The notes beneath the pieces are model-generated. The model made no database searches. It worked only from the letters and a program-made list of their open reading frames with translations, and had not been told where the DNA came from. DNA of 64,000 nucleotides, from the NCBI GenBank assembly GCA_003021685.1, contig PXRO01000027.1, positions 41,075 to 105,074 of the forward strand, written 5' to 3'. Each line of letters opens with the position of its first letter. Position 1 is the stretch's first letter. Below, one piece after another: positions 42,415-51,441 of the stretch. This DNA comes from Halobacteriales archaeon QS_4_62_28 (lineage in GTDB: Archaea > Halobacteriota > Halobacteria > Halobacteriales > Haloarculaceae). Position numbers and translations under genes: made by a program.

Positions 42415-43644
42415 TCATTCACAGACCAGTAGCGTGTTCAGCGCGTCAGGAACCACGAGTACGTCACTGCCGGGTTCGACGGCCGACGAGACAGTGTCGG
42501 CGGCGTGCATGAGACAGGACTCGACCACGTCTGGCGAGTGGCTGTCGGTGATCCACACGTCGTGGTCGCGCAGGACGCTGGCAACGACAAAGGCCCGCTG
42601 AGCACCGCCCTCGTAGCCCTCACGCATCGCCTCGTAGAGAGTGTCGGCCGACGACGCCGAGGAGAGCCACTCGGAGAATCGCCGTTCGCCGGTGCCCTCG
42701 CCGGCCCCCTCGGAGAGTCTGGCGGGAATGACGATCCGACCGTTCGGGGCCAGCGGGTTCCGGTCACCCAGAGCGACGTACGTCGCCGCTCGCGTCGTCT
42801 GGTAGAGGGTCGCGTCCTTCGGTGCGCCGACGCCGGCCACGACCGCGTCGTAGTCGTCCCCCACTGCAACGGCGAGCGCGTCGCGGGCCGTCGCTGCGAG
42901 GTCTGCGACGACTGTGCGGGGGTCACCCGCTGCCGCGCCGATGATCCCCGCTGGACTGTGCGTGACGTTCAGCACGAAGTCGATACCGACACGATCACCG
43001 GCCCGGTCGAGGAACGCCCGGAACGGGTTGCCGTCGGTACGTCCCAGGCGCACGCCCTCCCGGGCGAGCATTTCGGGACCGTGCGTGTAGCGGATCTGTG
43101 ACTCGCCACCGGCACCGACGACGACTGTCTTCGCGCCGCCGGAGAAACCGGCGTACTGGTGGGGTTCGACCATCCCCGTCGAGAGGACCGTGTCTGTGGC
43201 CGCGACGGTTTCGTGAATTTCGATGGGGACGCCGTCGATATCGCCGACTTCGACGGTCTTGTCCGGGTCGTGATTGACGGCCAGGTCGGCGTTGTCACCG
43301 AGTGTGTCCCCGATTTCCGCGTCGGTCATCGGGCGGTGCAGGCCCAGACCGACGACGATCGAAACCTGTTCGCGAACCACGCCGGCACGCGCGAGTTCAC
43401 CGAGCAGTGCGTCCACCAGCACGTCGTCCGGCGTCGCTCGCGTCACGTCAGTGACGACGATAGCGACGGTGTCGTCGGGATCGACACGCCGGGCGAGTGA
43501 CAGTCCGTGCGGATCTGATAGCGCCTTATCGGCCGCCTCCAGGGGGTCGACTGCAGTGCCCCCCGTCGGTCGCGCGACGGTAACGGCACACTCGAGTAAC
43601 GGGAACGAGTGGTGTTCGTCGCCATACAGGACCTCGTAGCTCAT
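42415..43644 (-). CDS. larA: LarA-like (lactate racemase domain) protein
   Basis: A 409-aa protein starting MSYEVLYGDEHHSFPLLECA. It matches DUF2088/LarA: VVTDVTRATPDDVLVDALLG, GLGLHRPMTDAEIG (the His-Arg motif), and FSGGAKTVVVGAGGESQIRY, whose Lys corresponds to the pincer-cofactor Lys of LarA. LarA holds a nickel pincer nucleotide and racemises lactate or related 2-hydroxy acids; LarB/C/E homologues needed to make the cofactor are not in this window. The true substrate may differ. Confidence 0.8.
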   Translation of the reverse strand: MSYEVLYGDEHHSFPLLECAVTVARPTGGTAVDPLEAADKALSDPHGLSLARRVDPDDTVAIVVTDVTRATPDDVLVDALLGELARAGVVREQVSIVVGLGLHRPMTDAEIGDTLGDNADLAVNHDPDKTVEVGDIDGVPIEIHETVAATDTVLSTGMVEPHQYAGFSGGAKTVVVGAGGESQIRYTHGPEMLAREGVRLGRTDGNPFRAFLDRAGDRVGIDFVLNVTHSPAGIIGAAAGDPRTVVADLAATARDALAVAVGDDYDAVVAGVGAPKDATLYQTTRAATYVALGDRNPLAPNGRIVIPARLSEGAGEGTGERRFSEWLSSASSADTLYEAMREGYEGGAQRAFVVASVLRDHDVWITDSHSPDVVESCLMHAADTVSSAVEPGSDVLVVPDALNTLLVCE

Positions 43645-43804
43645 CAGCAACTGCTTTGTCGGCCATCGCCGAGTGCGTGTCGGTCACACATCGAGGGCGC
43701 GGTCGGTCAGCCACTCGATACGGTCAACGAGGACCGGGAGGACAGGTATCCCGGCCATCGAGCAGGTGTATGTGACTCGCTTGCCGCCGTTTAGCAGTGT
43801 CTCG

Positions 43805-46594
43805 CTATCGCGCCCACTCGACCATCCGTTCGTACACGTCGTCGGTCGAGAGTGCACCAGCGTCGCCGACGATGACGAGTGCCTTCTTCGCGCGGGTCAG
43901 CGCCACGTTGATGCGGCGATAGTCCTCGAAGATCGGTCCGTCGAGCGATCCGGTCGCGACGAAGGAGATGACGATGACTTCCTTGCTCGATCCCTGGAAG
44001 CGGTCGACGGTATCGACGGCGACATCGGCACTAACGTGCTTGCTGATCTCTGCGACCTGGGCGCGATACGGTGCGATCACACCGATGTCCTCACGAGAGA
44101 CGCCGGCGTCGACGTAGGCCGCGACTACGTCTGCGACCGCGGCGGCCTCTTCGGGGTTCGTGTTGCCCTGGACGTGGCCGTCGGGGTCGACGAAGTTGAC
44201 GCCGTCCTGCAGGTGGTCTGGCAGGGCGTCGAGGGAGACCCCGTCGAGGTCGTCGATGCGCTGGGCGGCGACCGCGCCGGAGGCCGGCCGGAGTTGACCG
44301 TCGTAAAACTCCCGGGAGGCAAAGGCCTGTATCTGCTGGGCCATGCGGTACTGGCGGTCGAGCAGGACGCCGGCGTCGGGGTAGGCCTCGATCAGGCGCT
44401 CGAACAGCGAGCGCGCGAGCGTTTCGTCCTCGGACTGGACGACCGGTGGGAGTTGCTGATGGTCGCCGACGAGGACGAACCGGTCGGCCAGTGCCGTCGC
44501 CGCGAGCGTACCCGGTTCCGTGATCTGGCCGGCCTCGTCGACGATTGCCGTGTCGAACGACTGTGTCTTCATCACCCGAGAGCCACAGGAGGCCGTGGTG
44601 GCCGCGACGACGCTCGCGTCTTCGAGGCGGGACACACACTCGTCGGGGTCGCCAGCGGTCTCCAGTCGATATTTCTGCATATCCTCGCGCACGCCGCTCT
44701 CGGTCCCGACGCGAACGATGTCGGTAAAGCCCTGCTCTTCCAGCGCTTCCAGGCAGTTGTCGACCGCGCGGTTGGTGAAAGCCGACAGGAGGACGCGGTC
44801 GCCGCCGTCTCGCAGGTCACTTTCTCCGCCGCTCGAATCGTCTGCGGGGCGCTTGCCCGCCCCCTCGACGAGTGCTCGGACGATCCGCGCGAGCGTGTAG
44901 GTCTTGCCCGTCCCGGGCGGGCCATGCACGAGCGCGCAGTCATCAGCCCCAGCAGATAGCTGGACGGCCTCGTTCTGGGCCGCGTTATTGTCGATAAAGG
45001 TCGCCTCGACTGGCTCGAAGGCGGGGTCACGCCGCTCGAAGAGGACATCTTTTTGCTCGGGCGGCTGCGTCAACAGCGCGTCGTGCAGCGCAGTCAGCAT
45101 CCGGTCGGTACCGATTTCGGAGGGGTAGACGTCCAGTCGACGGAGTTCGACCGGTTCGTCCGTCGTGACGACGATGTCTGTCGCTGGCTGGCCGGCGTCG
45201 GCACCGATTCGCTCGACGCGGGCGAGTTCGGCAGCGCCACTGATCGGATCGCCGTCGCTCGCGAGTGCCACGTCGCCCTCGCGGATTTTCGAGACGGCAC
45301 CAGTCCCCTGTGCCCGGAGTTCCCAGCGCCCGCTGTCGAGTTGGCGCTCCCCAGTCGGTGTCAGTGAGAGCAGCGCGCGGTCGTCGTCGGCCCGCTCCTG
45401 GCTGGTCTGCTCCCAGAGTTTCGCGTACTCGCGATGGACTGCACGGCGCTCGGCTTCGATTGCCTGATAGAACCGCTCGAAATACTCGCGCTCTTCGTCG
45501 GGAATCGCCGTGCCGACTTTTCCCGCCTTGGATTCCTGATCGAGACGCCCGGAGACGGCCTTGCAGGTGTCCTGCTCGAAGCAATACTCACATCTGGCGT
45601 CGGCCTCGTAGCCCGTCGGCACGGCGGCGTTGCACTCCATGGCCGCAATCTCGTTGCGCGTCCGGACGACGAAGTTCAGCAGGCCGTCGTTGATCGAGAA
45701 CTCCTTTGCCGGCGAGAGGTCGCCCGACTCCTCGGAGCGGTCGATTGCAGCGTTTTTCGTATACAGCAGCGTGCCGGTGTCAGGCGCTTTGTCGCGCCGT
45801 TCGCCGAGGATCAGCGCATAGCAGGCCGCCTGGATCTTGTCCTCGAAGCGCGGGTCGCGCCGGGTGTTTTTCCCCGTCTTGAGTTCGACCGGCATCCCGC
45901 GGCGCACGGCGTCGGCCCGCCCCTTCAGACCGTAGGTCGACGATATCAGCGTCATCTCCGAGCGCCACTCGCTCTCCGCGGGTCGGTAGTTCCGCTCCGA
46001 GGTATCAGTGGCGTTCGCTCCGCCATCGTCCTCGATCAGAGTGCCCTGCTGCAACCAGCCTTCGATTGCCGTGGCGTGGTCGCGTACGTCGTCGGCGACC
46101 GTCTCGGCGTCGCGGCCGAGCAGTCCCAGGTCCAGACCGGCGTCCTCGACGTGATCGGTGACTGCCGTCTCGACGTCACGGCCGCGCAATAGGTCGCCGA
46201 AGACTTCGTGGACGATGGTCCCCTTGACCACCGGGTAGGCCTGTGGCGTCCCGTCGAGTTTGTTGAGGTAGTACATCCGCGGGCACTGGACCCACGAGCG
46301 AACGTCGGTCACGTCGACGATGAAGTCCGGTTCGACGACGACCCGTGCGTCGCTCCCGACAGAACACTGCGTCTCGCCCCGGTACTCGCGTTCCTCGCCA
46401 CCGTGGATGGCCACGTCCATTCCCGGTTCGAGGATGTCTGCCGTCTCGGCCCACTTGCCCCAGAGCGTCGCTGTGATCGGGTCACCTGCGCCTCGGTCGG
46501 GCCGGACCGTCACCTCACAGAGGTCGCTCTCGCCGTACTGTGTGTCGACGGTCGTCCGGTCACCGACCTCGACTGCGACGCCACGTAATTGCAC
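43805..46594 (-). CDS. dna2: Dna2-type nuclease-helicase
   Basis: A 929-aa protein with a GTG start (MQLRGVAVEVGDRTTVDTQY); a TTG frame eight codons longer overlaps a T-run and is less likely. Domains in order: an N-terminal OB-like domain (1-95); a Cas4/RecB nuclease with the Fe-S cysteines SWVQCPRMYYLNKL and CEYCFEQDTC and the catalytic VELKTGKNTRRD; then an SF1B helicase with VHGPPGTGKTYTLARI, VDEAGQITEPGTLA, LVGDHQQLPPVV, LLDRQYRMAQQI, DTVDRFQGSSKEVIVIS and NVALTRAKKALVIVGD. It probably processes DNA ends and flaps in replication and repair. Confidence 0.9.
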   Translation of the reverse strand: MQLRGVAVEVGDRTTVDTQYGESDLCEVTVRPDRGAGDPITATLWGKWAETADILEPGMDVAIHGGEEREYRGETQCSVGSDARVVVEPDFIVDVTDVRSWVQCPRMYYLNKLDGTPQAYPVVKGTIVHEVFGDLLRGRDVETAVTDHVEDAGLDLGLLGRDAETVADDVRDHATAIEGWLQQGTLIEDDGGANATDTSERNYRPAESEWRSEMTLISSTYGLKGRADAVRRGMPVELKTGKNTRRDPRFEDKIQAACYALILGERRDKAPDTGTLLYTKNAAIDRSEESGDLSPAKEFSINDGLLNFVVRTRNEIAAMECNAAVPTGYEADARCEYCFEQDTCKAVSGRLDQESKAGKVGTAIPDEEREYFERFYQAIEAERRAVHREYAKLWEQTSQERADDDRALLSLTPTGERQLDSGRWELRAQGTGAVSKIREGDVALASDGDPISGAAELARVERIGADAGQPATDIVVTTDEPVELRRLDVYPSEIGTDRMLTALHDALLTQPPEQKDVLFERRDPAFEPVEATFIDNNAAQNEAVQLSAGADDCALVHGPPGTGKTYTLARIVRALVEGAGKRPADDSSGGESDLRDGGDRVLLSAFTNRAVDNCLEALEEQGFTDIVRVGTESGVREDMQKYRLETAGDPDECVSRLEDASVVAATTASCGSRVMKTQSFDTAIVDEAGQITEPGTLAATALADRFVLVGDHQQLPPVVQSEDETLARSLFERLIEAYPDAGVLLDRQYRMAQQIQAFASREFYDGQLRPASGAVAAQRIDDLDGVSLDALPDHLQDGVNFVDPDGHVQGNTNPEEAAAVADVVAAYVDAGVSREDIGVIAPYRAQVAEISKHVSADVAVDTVDRFQGSSKEVIVISFVATGSLDGPIFEDYRRINVALTRAKKALVIVGDAGALSTDDVYERMVEWAR

Positions 46595-46616
46595 GCCCGG
46601 ACGGAGGGGCGCACCC

Positions 46617-46623
46617 AAAAAAA
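46617..46623 (-). terminator. T-run downstream of moxR
   Basis: Seven consecutive T on the minus strand lie 18 bp past the moxR stop and about 22 bp before the dna2 start. It is a likely end of the DUF58/MoxR operon transcript. Confidence 0.5.
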
Positions 46624-46641
46624 CGGTATCGGTCGCCGGGA

Positions 46642-47730
46642 TCAGTCAACGTCGGTCTGCTCGCCGTCGCTGCCGTTCGTGTCGGGCGTCACGCCCGCCT
46701 GGGGGACGTTCTGGGTTGGTTCTGGGGCGTCCTCGCCGGTTTCAGCATCCGGAGCGTCGGGCGACACTGCCGGCACGTCGACCGCATCGAGGGCGTCGCG
46801 CACGATCACTGCGGCGTCGAGTCCCTCGACTGTCGCGCCGGTCGAGAGAACGATGCGATGGGCCATCGTCGCGACGGCGAGGCGCTTCACGTCGTCGGGA
46901 ACGACGTACTCCCGGCTAGCGATGAGGGCACTCGCCCGGGCGGCCTCGAACACGCGCTGGATGCCACGGGGCGACACACCGACCTCCGAACGGTCATCGG
47001 CCCGCGTCTCCCGCGCGATGTCGACGATGTACCGGCGCACGTTCTGCTGGACGGTCACGTCTTCCGCGAGGTCCTGGAGCGCGAGCACAGTCTCCTCGTC
47101 GGCGACCGGATCGACGCTCGGTGCCAGCGTCCGGCGGTCGGCACGTCGATCCAGCAGAGACAGTTCCCCGTCGACCGACGGGTAGCCAAGCGACGTTTTG
47201 ACACTGAATCGGTCACGCTGGGCCTCTGGCAGGCGGAAGGTTCCCTCCTGTTCGATTGGGTTCTGTGTCGCGATGACGACGAAGGGGACTGGCAACTCGT
47301 GAGTCGTCCCGTCGACGCTGACCTGTCCTTCCTCCATTGCCTCTAACAGTGCCGACTGAGTTTTCGGCGGCGCACGGTTGATCTCGTCTGCCAGTACGAC
47401 GTTCGAAAAGATCGGCCCCTCGGAGAACTCGAAGCGCTGGTCGTGTTCGTTGTAGACGTTCGACCCGGTCACGTCGGCGGGCAGCAGGTCGGGTGTAAAC
47501 TGGATGCGAGTGAACTCTAAACCCAGCGCTTCCGCGAGCACGCGGGCCGTGACTGTCTTTCCCGTCCCGGGTACGTCCTCGAGCAGGACGTGTCCCTTCG
47601 CAATGACTGCAGAGAGGATATCGTGCAGGACAGTTCGCTCGACGACCGCGGCGGTCTCGATGCGTTCGACGACATCGAGACAGGTGTCGGCCCCATCGGT
47701 GACTGAAACCCCCCCGGAGTGGTCAATCAT
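46642..47730 (-). CDS. MoxR-type AAA+ ATPase
   Basis: A 362-aa protein starting MIDHSGGVSVTDGADTCLDV. AAA+ motifs are clear: Walker A EDVPGTGKTV, Walker B VVLADEINRAPPKTQSALLE with the following sensor, VIATQNPIEQEGTFRLPEAQ, and sensor 2 in SPRGIQRVFEAAR. The C-terminal 60 residues are an acidic Pro/Thr-rich tail. MoxR ATPases remodel or insert cofactors into the vWA/DUF58 proteins encoded next to them. It is the last gene of the operon and is separated from the others by a palindromic repeat. Confidence 0.92.
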   Translation of the reverse strand: MIDHSGGVSVTDGADTCLDVVERIETAAVVERTVLHDILSAVIAKGHVLLEDVPGTGKTVTARVLAEALGLEFTRIQFTPDLLPADVTGSNVYNEHDQRFEFSEGPIFSNVVLADEINRAPPKTQSALLEAMEEGQVSVDGTTHELPVPFVVIATQNPIEQEGTFRLPEAQRDRFSVKTSLGYPSVDGELSLLDRRADRRTLAPSVDPVADEETVLALQDLAEDVTVQQNVRRYIVDIARETRADDRSEVGVSPRGIQRVFEAARASALIASREYVVPDDVKRLAVATMAHRIVLSTGATVEGLDAAVIVRDALDAVDVPAVSPDAPDAETGEDAPEPTQNVPQAGVTPDTNGSDGEQTDVD

Positions 47731-47758
47731 GTGAAGCGGATAGTCGTCGTGGCCTATC

Positions 47759-47834
47759 ATACTGTCGGACGGAACTCCGAGAAGTTCACAACCCGGGGTG
47801 ACGAGAACCGTCAGAGAGGGACGTCCGACAGTAT
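47759..47834. repeat. 76-bp palindromic intergenic repeat, copy C
   Basis: Ends are identical to copies A and B (ATACTGTCGGACG ... CGTCCGACAGTAT); the interior differs (AACCCGGGGTGACGAGAACC near the centre). The right end overlaps the TGA of the upstream membrane-protein gene. On the minus strand the left end (CGACAGTATGATA) lies about 29 bp upstream of the moxR start. Confidence 0.85.
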
Positions 47835-49303
47835 CAATCCCGGACTTCCGCTTCGAGATACCCCTTCAGCGGAGCGAGCACCAGTAGCGTTCCAAGCACC
47901 GCGAGCGCTGCGGCCCCGACGACCACGACGCCGCTGGCCAGGGACGTTCGAACGTAATCGAGCGCGGTCAATCCGACGACGGTGACGATGCCGACGCCGA
48001 CGGTCACGAGTGCGTGAAACAGTTCCAGCCGTCGGGTTTCCGGCAGATGGCCCAGTTCTTCGGTCACGCCGAGACCGAACGTTGACACGTCCCACACGAT
48101 CATGGCGACGGCGGCCATTACGAACACGAGCGGAGACGGGGCCCCGACGAGTGTACCCCCGACTGTCGCGAGGACCATGCCAGCGGCCCCGAGGGCCGGG
48201 CCCCCGGCCCGCGACGGGACCAGCGTCGCGTACTCGGCGACGACTACCAGGCCGCCGATCAGGAACAGTCCGATGGGACCGAATGCGACCGCCAGGATGG
48301 CGAGGACCGGCGATATCGAGAGAGGGATCGGGGCGAGCGACAACGTGAACGGCAGCAAACCGATGACGAAGAACAACCCGGCGACGAAGGCCGCGAGTAC
48401 CCTGTTGGAACTGGCGTCGACCGGTCGGGTGAGTCGTCGCAGTCCCAGTGCGACGAGGCCGACAAAGAGCGTGAACAGACCGGGGCCGACCAGCAGGAGG
48501 GCAACAGGCTGTGTGGCCAGCAAACCTAGAAGCGTCGTCACACCGGGCACGGCCGATGTCAGCAATGAAAAGCCGCCGAAGAACGCCGTACCGAGAGCGA
48601 CGACACCCACGGCGAGCGAGAAGACCAGCAGAGTCGTCGTTACTCGCCGAAGGCGAACGAGCCAATCGTCGATGGAGTGGCCCAGTCGCCGCGGTGCGAG
48701 TTGTCGGATCGGGAGCCAGCGAAGACCGAGTCTGAAACACAGCGTTCCGACGAACAGGCAGGCTACGAACAGTACGACCGCGAGGCCGGGAGACGGCGCT
48801 GACGACGACAGCAACAGCTCTCGGATAAAGAGAACGACGCCGGCGATCACCGCGACCGCGACGACCCACGCGAGCGTCAGGAGATACGACAGGCCGCCCT
48901 GAAACAGGGCCGGGCGCACCGACGCCGCCGAATCGGCGTTTGCCCAGCTAGCGCCGAGTGCGACCAGTGTGATAGCAAAGCCAGTGAAGAAGAGTCCGTA
49001 GGCCGGCCCCAACACGAGCAGTCCCGCCAATCCGGCGACGAGTGCCGACCCGGCCGGGAGAAAGCACAGTTGCCCGATAAACAGCGTCGTGAACCGATCA
49101 CGGTTCAGTAGCGCGAGGCCGGCAGTGACCAGGCCGGCAGCCGTCCCGACGCCCATCGTCACCTGGAAGACGCCGAGCTGTCTCGTCGCCCCGACGAAGA
49201 CGGCAGCGACGAGAACGGATGCGACAGTCAGACTCGTCGCTCGTGGACGCCCATCGTCGCCGATGACGGATGGCCGATCCAGACGGGGCCCAAAGAGCGC
49301 CAT
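47834..49303 (-). CDS. Multi-pass membrane protein of the DUF58/MoxR operon
   Basis: A 489-aa protein starting MALFGPRLDRPSVIGDDGRP with about 12-14 predicted transmembrane segments (for example VASVLVAAVFVGATRQLGVF, LVAGLAGLLVLGPAYGLFFT, LAVVLFVACLFVGTLCFRLG, FVAGLFFVIGLLPFTLSLAP). No catalytic motif is seen. It directly abuts the DUF58 gene (its start codon is next to the DUF58 stop) and probably forms part of the same membrane complex. The TGA falls on the end of repeat copy C. Confidence 0.8.
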   Translation of the reverse strand: MALFGPRLDRPSVIGDDGRPRATSLTVASVLVAAVFVGATRQLGVFQVTMGVGTAAGLVTAGLALLNRDRFTTLFIGQLCFLPAGSALVAGLAGLLVLGPAYGLFFTGFAITLVALGASWANADSAASVRPALFQGGLSYLLTLAWVVAVAVIAGVVLFIRELLLSSSAPSPGLAVVLFVACLFVGTLCFRLGLRWLPIRQLAPRRLGHSIDDWLVRLRRVTTTLLVFSLAVGVVALGTAFFGGFSLLTSAVPGVTTLLGLLATQPVALLLVGPGLFTLFVGLVALGLRRLTRPVDASSNRVLAAFVAGLFFVIGLLPFTLSLAPIPLSISPVLAILAVAFGPIGLFLIGGLVVVAEYATLVPSRAGGPALGAAGMVLATVGGTLVGAPSPLVFVMAAVAMIVWDVSTFGLGVTEELGHLPETRRLELFHALVTVGVGIVTVVGLTALDYVRTSLASGVVVVGAAALAVLGTLLVLAPLKGYLEAEVRD

Positions 49304-50617
49304 CTACAGCGTCCCCCCCTGGATTCCGACCTGACTCTGGTTCGGGAGACGCGCGTCGGCGGCAAACGCGTAGTCAAGCGCAATTGGCAGCGGTGTGGCC
49401 CGCCGCCAGTCCGTCGTCTGCGCCCCGGTCGCCTGGCAGCGGGCGAGCCTGCTGTAGCGCTGGACCTGTTCGAACTGCCCGCTGACGGTGTTTGCCGTCA
49501 CCACGTCCGGGGAGAGGACGATGGCCGGGTACCCCTGCGAACGCCAGGTCCGGATCGCCTCCACCGGGCGGTCGTCCAGCAACGGCGAGAACAGGGCTAA
49601 CTGGGCACCCGACGGTGCCAGATCCAGCAGTTCAGTAACTTGCCTGTCGGTGCTGTCCGACTGGTTCGTCGCCTCGACGGCCCGCCTGAACATCTCGACT
49701 GCCTGTCGCCGCTGGGTCTCACCACCGCCTGCGGGCAACCAGTGTAACCCGGACGGGCCCGCACCGTTGGCACCGATCACCGCGACGGCGACATCGTGGC
49801 CGGTTCCGAGCAGGTCAGTCGTCGCGTGGGTCGCCGCGTAGGCTGACAGTTCGACCGCCGTCGGGCGACCGGGCCCCGGCACAGCACGGCTGATGGGGCG
49901 TGCGTCGAGAACGACGACGACCGATGCCGCGACCTGTCGTTCGTAGTTGATCGCCGCGAGTTCCTTCGTCTTCGCGTAGGTGCGCCAGTCGATTCGGCCC
50001 GCATCGTCACCGCGACGGTACTCCCGGGTGGAGTGGAAGGTGAGTCCCTCACCCGGATCGTCGGCCGTCAATCTGCCCACGAACTGTGATCCCTGGTCGT
50101 CTATCGGCGGTGCGTCAGCGTCGAGTCGACAGACGAGTGCCGTCTCGCCGTCCACCGCCGGATCGACTGTTCGCACGCTGGCCCCGCCCAGACTGCGAAG
50201 TCGAACGCGTGGCGGTGCGAAGTCGTGGACGCCGCGTCGGGCAACGAGGACGTATTCGATGGTCGTACTCTCGCCCGGCTCCAGCGTCGTCCCTGTCCGG
50301 GGAGATCCACGCATGACTGACAGTTCCTCGGGCACCGAATCCACGACGCGAACGTCGGGGAGGGTCCGGTCACCGCCGTTCCGTACTGTGAGGGTCACGC
50401 GAACCGGCGTCCCGGGCGGCGTCAGATCCGGATCGACGTGTCGACTGACGTGGACTGTCGCGGGCAGATCGGTCCCGACGACGGTGCCGTAGGCGACGTA
50501 GGCAAGCGGGACGATTGCCGCGAGCAGGAGCACCCCGCTTCGGGCCAGCAGTCCGACCGACGCGAAAAAGACGGCCGCCGCCACCGCCCCGTGCCAGCGC
50601 GTCGAGAACTTCGTCAT
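49304..50617 (-). CDS. DUF58 (vWA-like) domain protein
   Basis: A 437-aa protein. The N terminus has two hydrophobic segments (WHGAVAAAVFFASVGLLARS, GVLLLAAIVPLAYVAYGTVV), then a beta-rich domain with RVTLTVRNGGDRTLPDVRVV. The DUF58 core is FHSTREYRRGDDAGRIDWRT, then AKTKELAAINYERQVAASVV and the vWA-like VVVLDARPISRAVPG. These proteins are the usual partners of MoxR ATPases. It overlaps the following gene by 4 bp. Confidence 0.88.
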   Translation of the reverse strand: MTKFSTRWHGAVAAAVFFASVGLLARSGVLLLAAIVPLAYVAYGTVVGTDLPATVHVSRHVDPDLTPPGTPVRVTLTVRNGGDRTLPDVRVVDSVPEELSVMRGSPRTGTTLEPGESTTIEYVLVARRGVHDFAPPRVRLRSLGGASVRTVDPAVDGETALVCRLDADAPPIDDQGSQFVGRLTADDPGEGLTFHSTREYRRGDDAGRIDWRTYAKTKELAAINYERQVAASVVVVLDARPISRAVPGPGRPTAVELSAYAATHATTDLLGTGHDVAVAVIGANGAGPSGLHWLPAGGGETQRRQAVEMFRRAVEATNQSDSTDRQVTELLDLAPSGAQLALFSPLLDDRPVEAIRTWRSQGYPAIVLSPDVVTANTVSGQFEQVQRYSRLARCQATGAQTTDWRRATPLPIALDYAFAADARLPNQSQVGIQGGTL

Positions 50618-51441
50618 CGGCTCCCGCCCTCCTGGCCGTCAGTTGCCCCCGCCTCGGGAGTGTCTGCCTCGTCGTCGATGTCGACCGACGGGCCGTCGCC
50701 ACCCGGCGGTCGTGGCCCGCGAGCGGTCGCCAGCGGATCGATAGCGTGCTGGACTCGCCCGTCAACGCCGCGCTGGAGGCGTTCGAGGGGTGGCTGCAGA
50801 ACTGGGACGTTCCGGGGCGCGTTCTGGCCCGGCACGTCTGGCACCGCGTCGTCGGCCGCCTCGGCGATGGCCTGGACCGCTCGCTGGAGCTGTCGCCTGA
50901 CGACCCGTTCGGGGAACAGCCACGCTTCGATTCGCATTCTGAGTGACCACTCCGGACGGGGGACCCCAGGGTCGACGACGGCCGCCGCTGCCCGGTCGTC
51001 CGTCCAGGTGCCCGCTTCGAGACGCTGTTCGACAACCGACCGGCTCTCACGACCGAGCGACAGCGCGTCGACGAGCGCCCGTCGGAGGACCGGACGGACC
51101 GTTTCGAACCCCGCCTCGACCGTGCCCTCGACTCGTGCCGTGTCGGCCGCCTCGTCGAGGACGGCTGCGAACGACTCGCCAGACAACACGTCGTTGCCCG
51201 GTGTTCGCTCGGGTGCTCGTTCGAACAGTGCACCGTCGTCCGACCAGGGAGGTGCAGCGACCGACGGACTGTCGACCGCTGGTGGACCGAGGACTTTCCA
51301 GAGTGCCCCGACGATCCCCAGCACGGACAGTACCGCAACGAACACCGCGACCGCAGACCCGGAACCGCCGTCAGGGGCACGGAGAGCAGCAAGCGCCGCA
51401 ACGACGATTGCGACGGCACCGCCGACGACCGAGGGCCTCAC
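50614..51441 (-). CDS. Conserved membrane protein of the DUF58/MoxR operon
   Basis: A 275-aa protein with two N-terminal transmembrane helices (VVGGAVAIVVAALAALRA, SAVAVFVAVLSVLGIVGALW), followed by a soluble acidic domain (SPSVAAPPWSDDGALFERAP, ARVEGTVEAGFETVRPVLRR) and a disordered acidic tail ending DGQEGGSR. It overlaps both neighbours by 4 bp. No recognised enzymatic motif. It is probably a scaffold of the operon-encoded complex. Confidence 0.72.
   Translation of the reverse strand: MRPSVVGGAVAIVVAALAALRAPDGGSGSAVAVFVAVLSVLGIVGALWKVLGPPAVDSPSVAAPPWSDDGALFERAPERTPGNDVLSGESFAAVLDEAADTARVEGTVEAGFETVRPVLRRALVDALSLGRESRSVVEQRLEAGTWTDDRAAAAVVDPGVPRPEWSLRMRIEAWLFPERVVRRQLQRAVQAIAEAADDAVPDVPGQNAPRNVPVLQPPLERLQRGVDGRVQHAIDPLATARGPRPPGGDGPSVDIDDEADTPEAGATDGQEGGSR

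Noticed and set aside
43673..44959. A 428-codon plus-strand ORF opposite the 3' half of dna2
   Set aside because: Shadow of dna2, which shows ordered helicase motifs through this region.
43805..46594. A Cas4-type CRISPR adaptation gene
   Set aside because: The Cas4-like nuclease is part of a Dna2 helicase fusion, and no cas1/cas2 or repeats are nearby.
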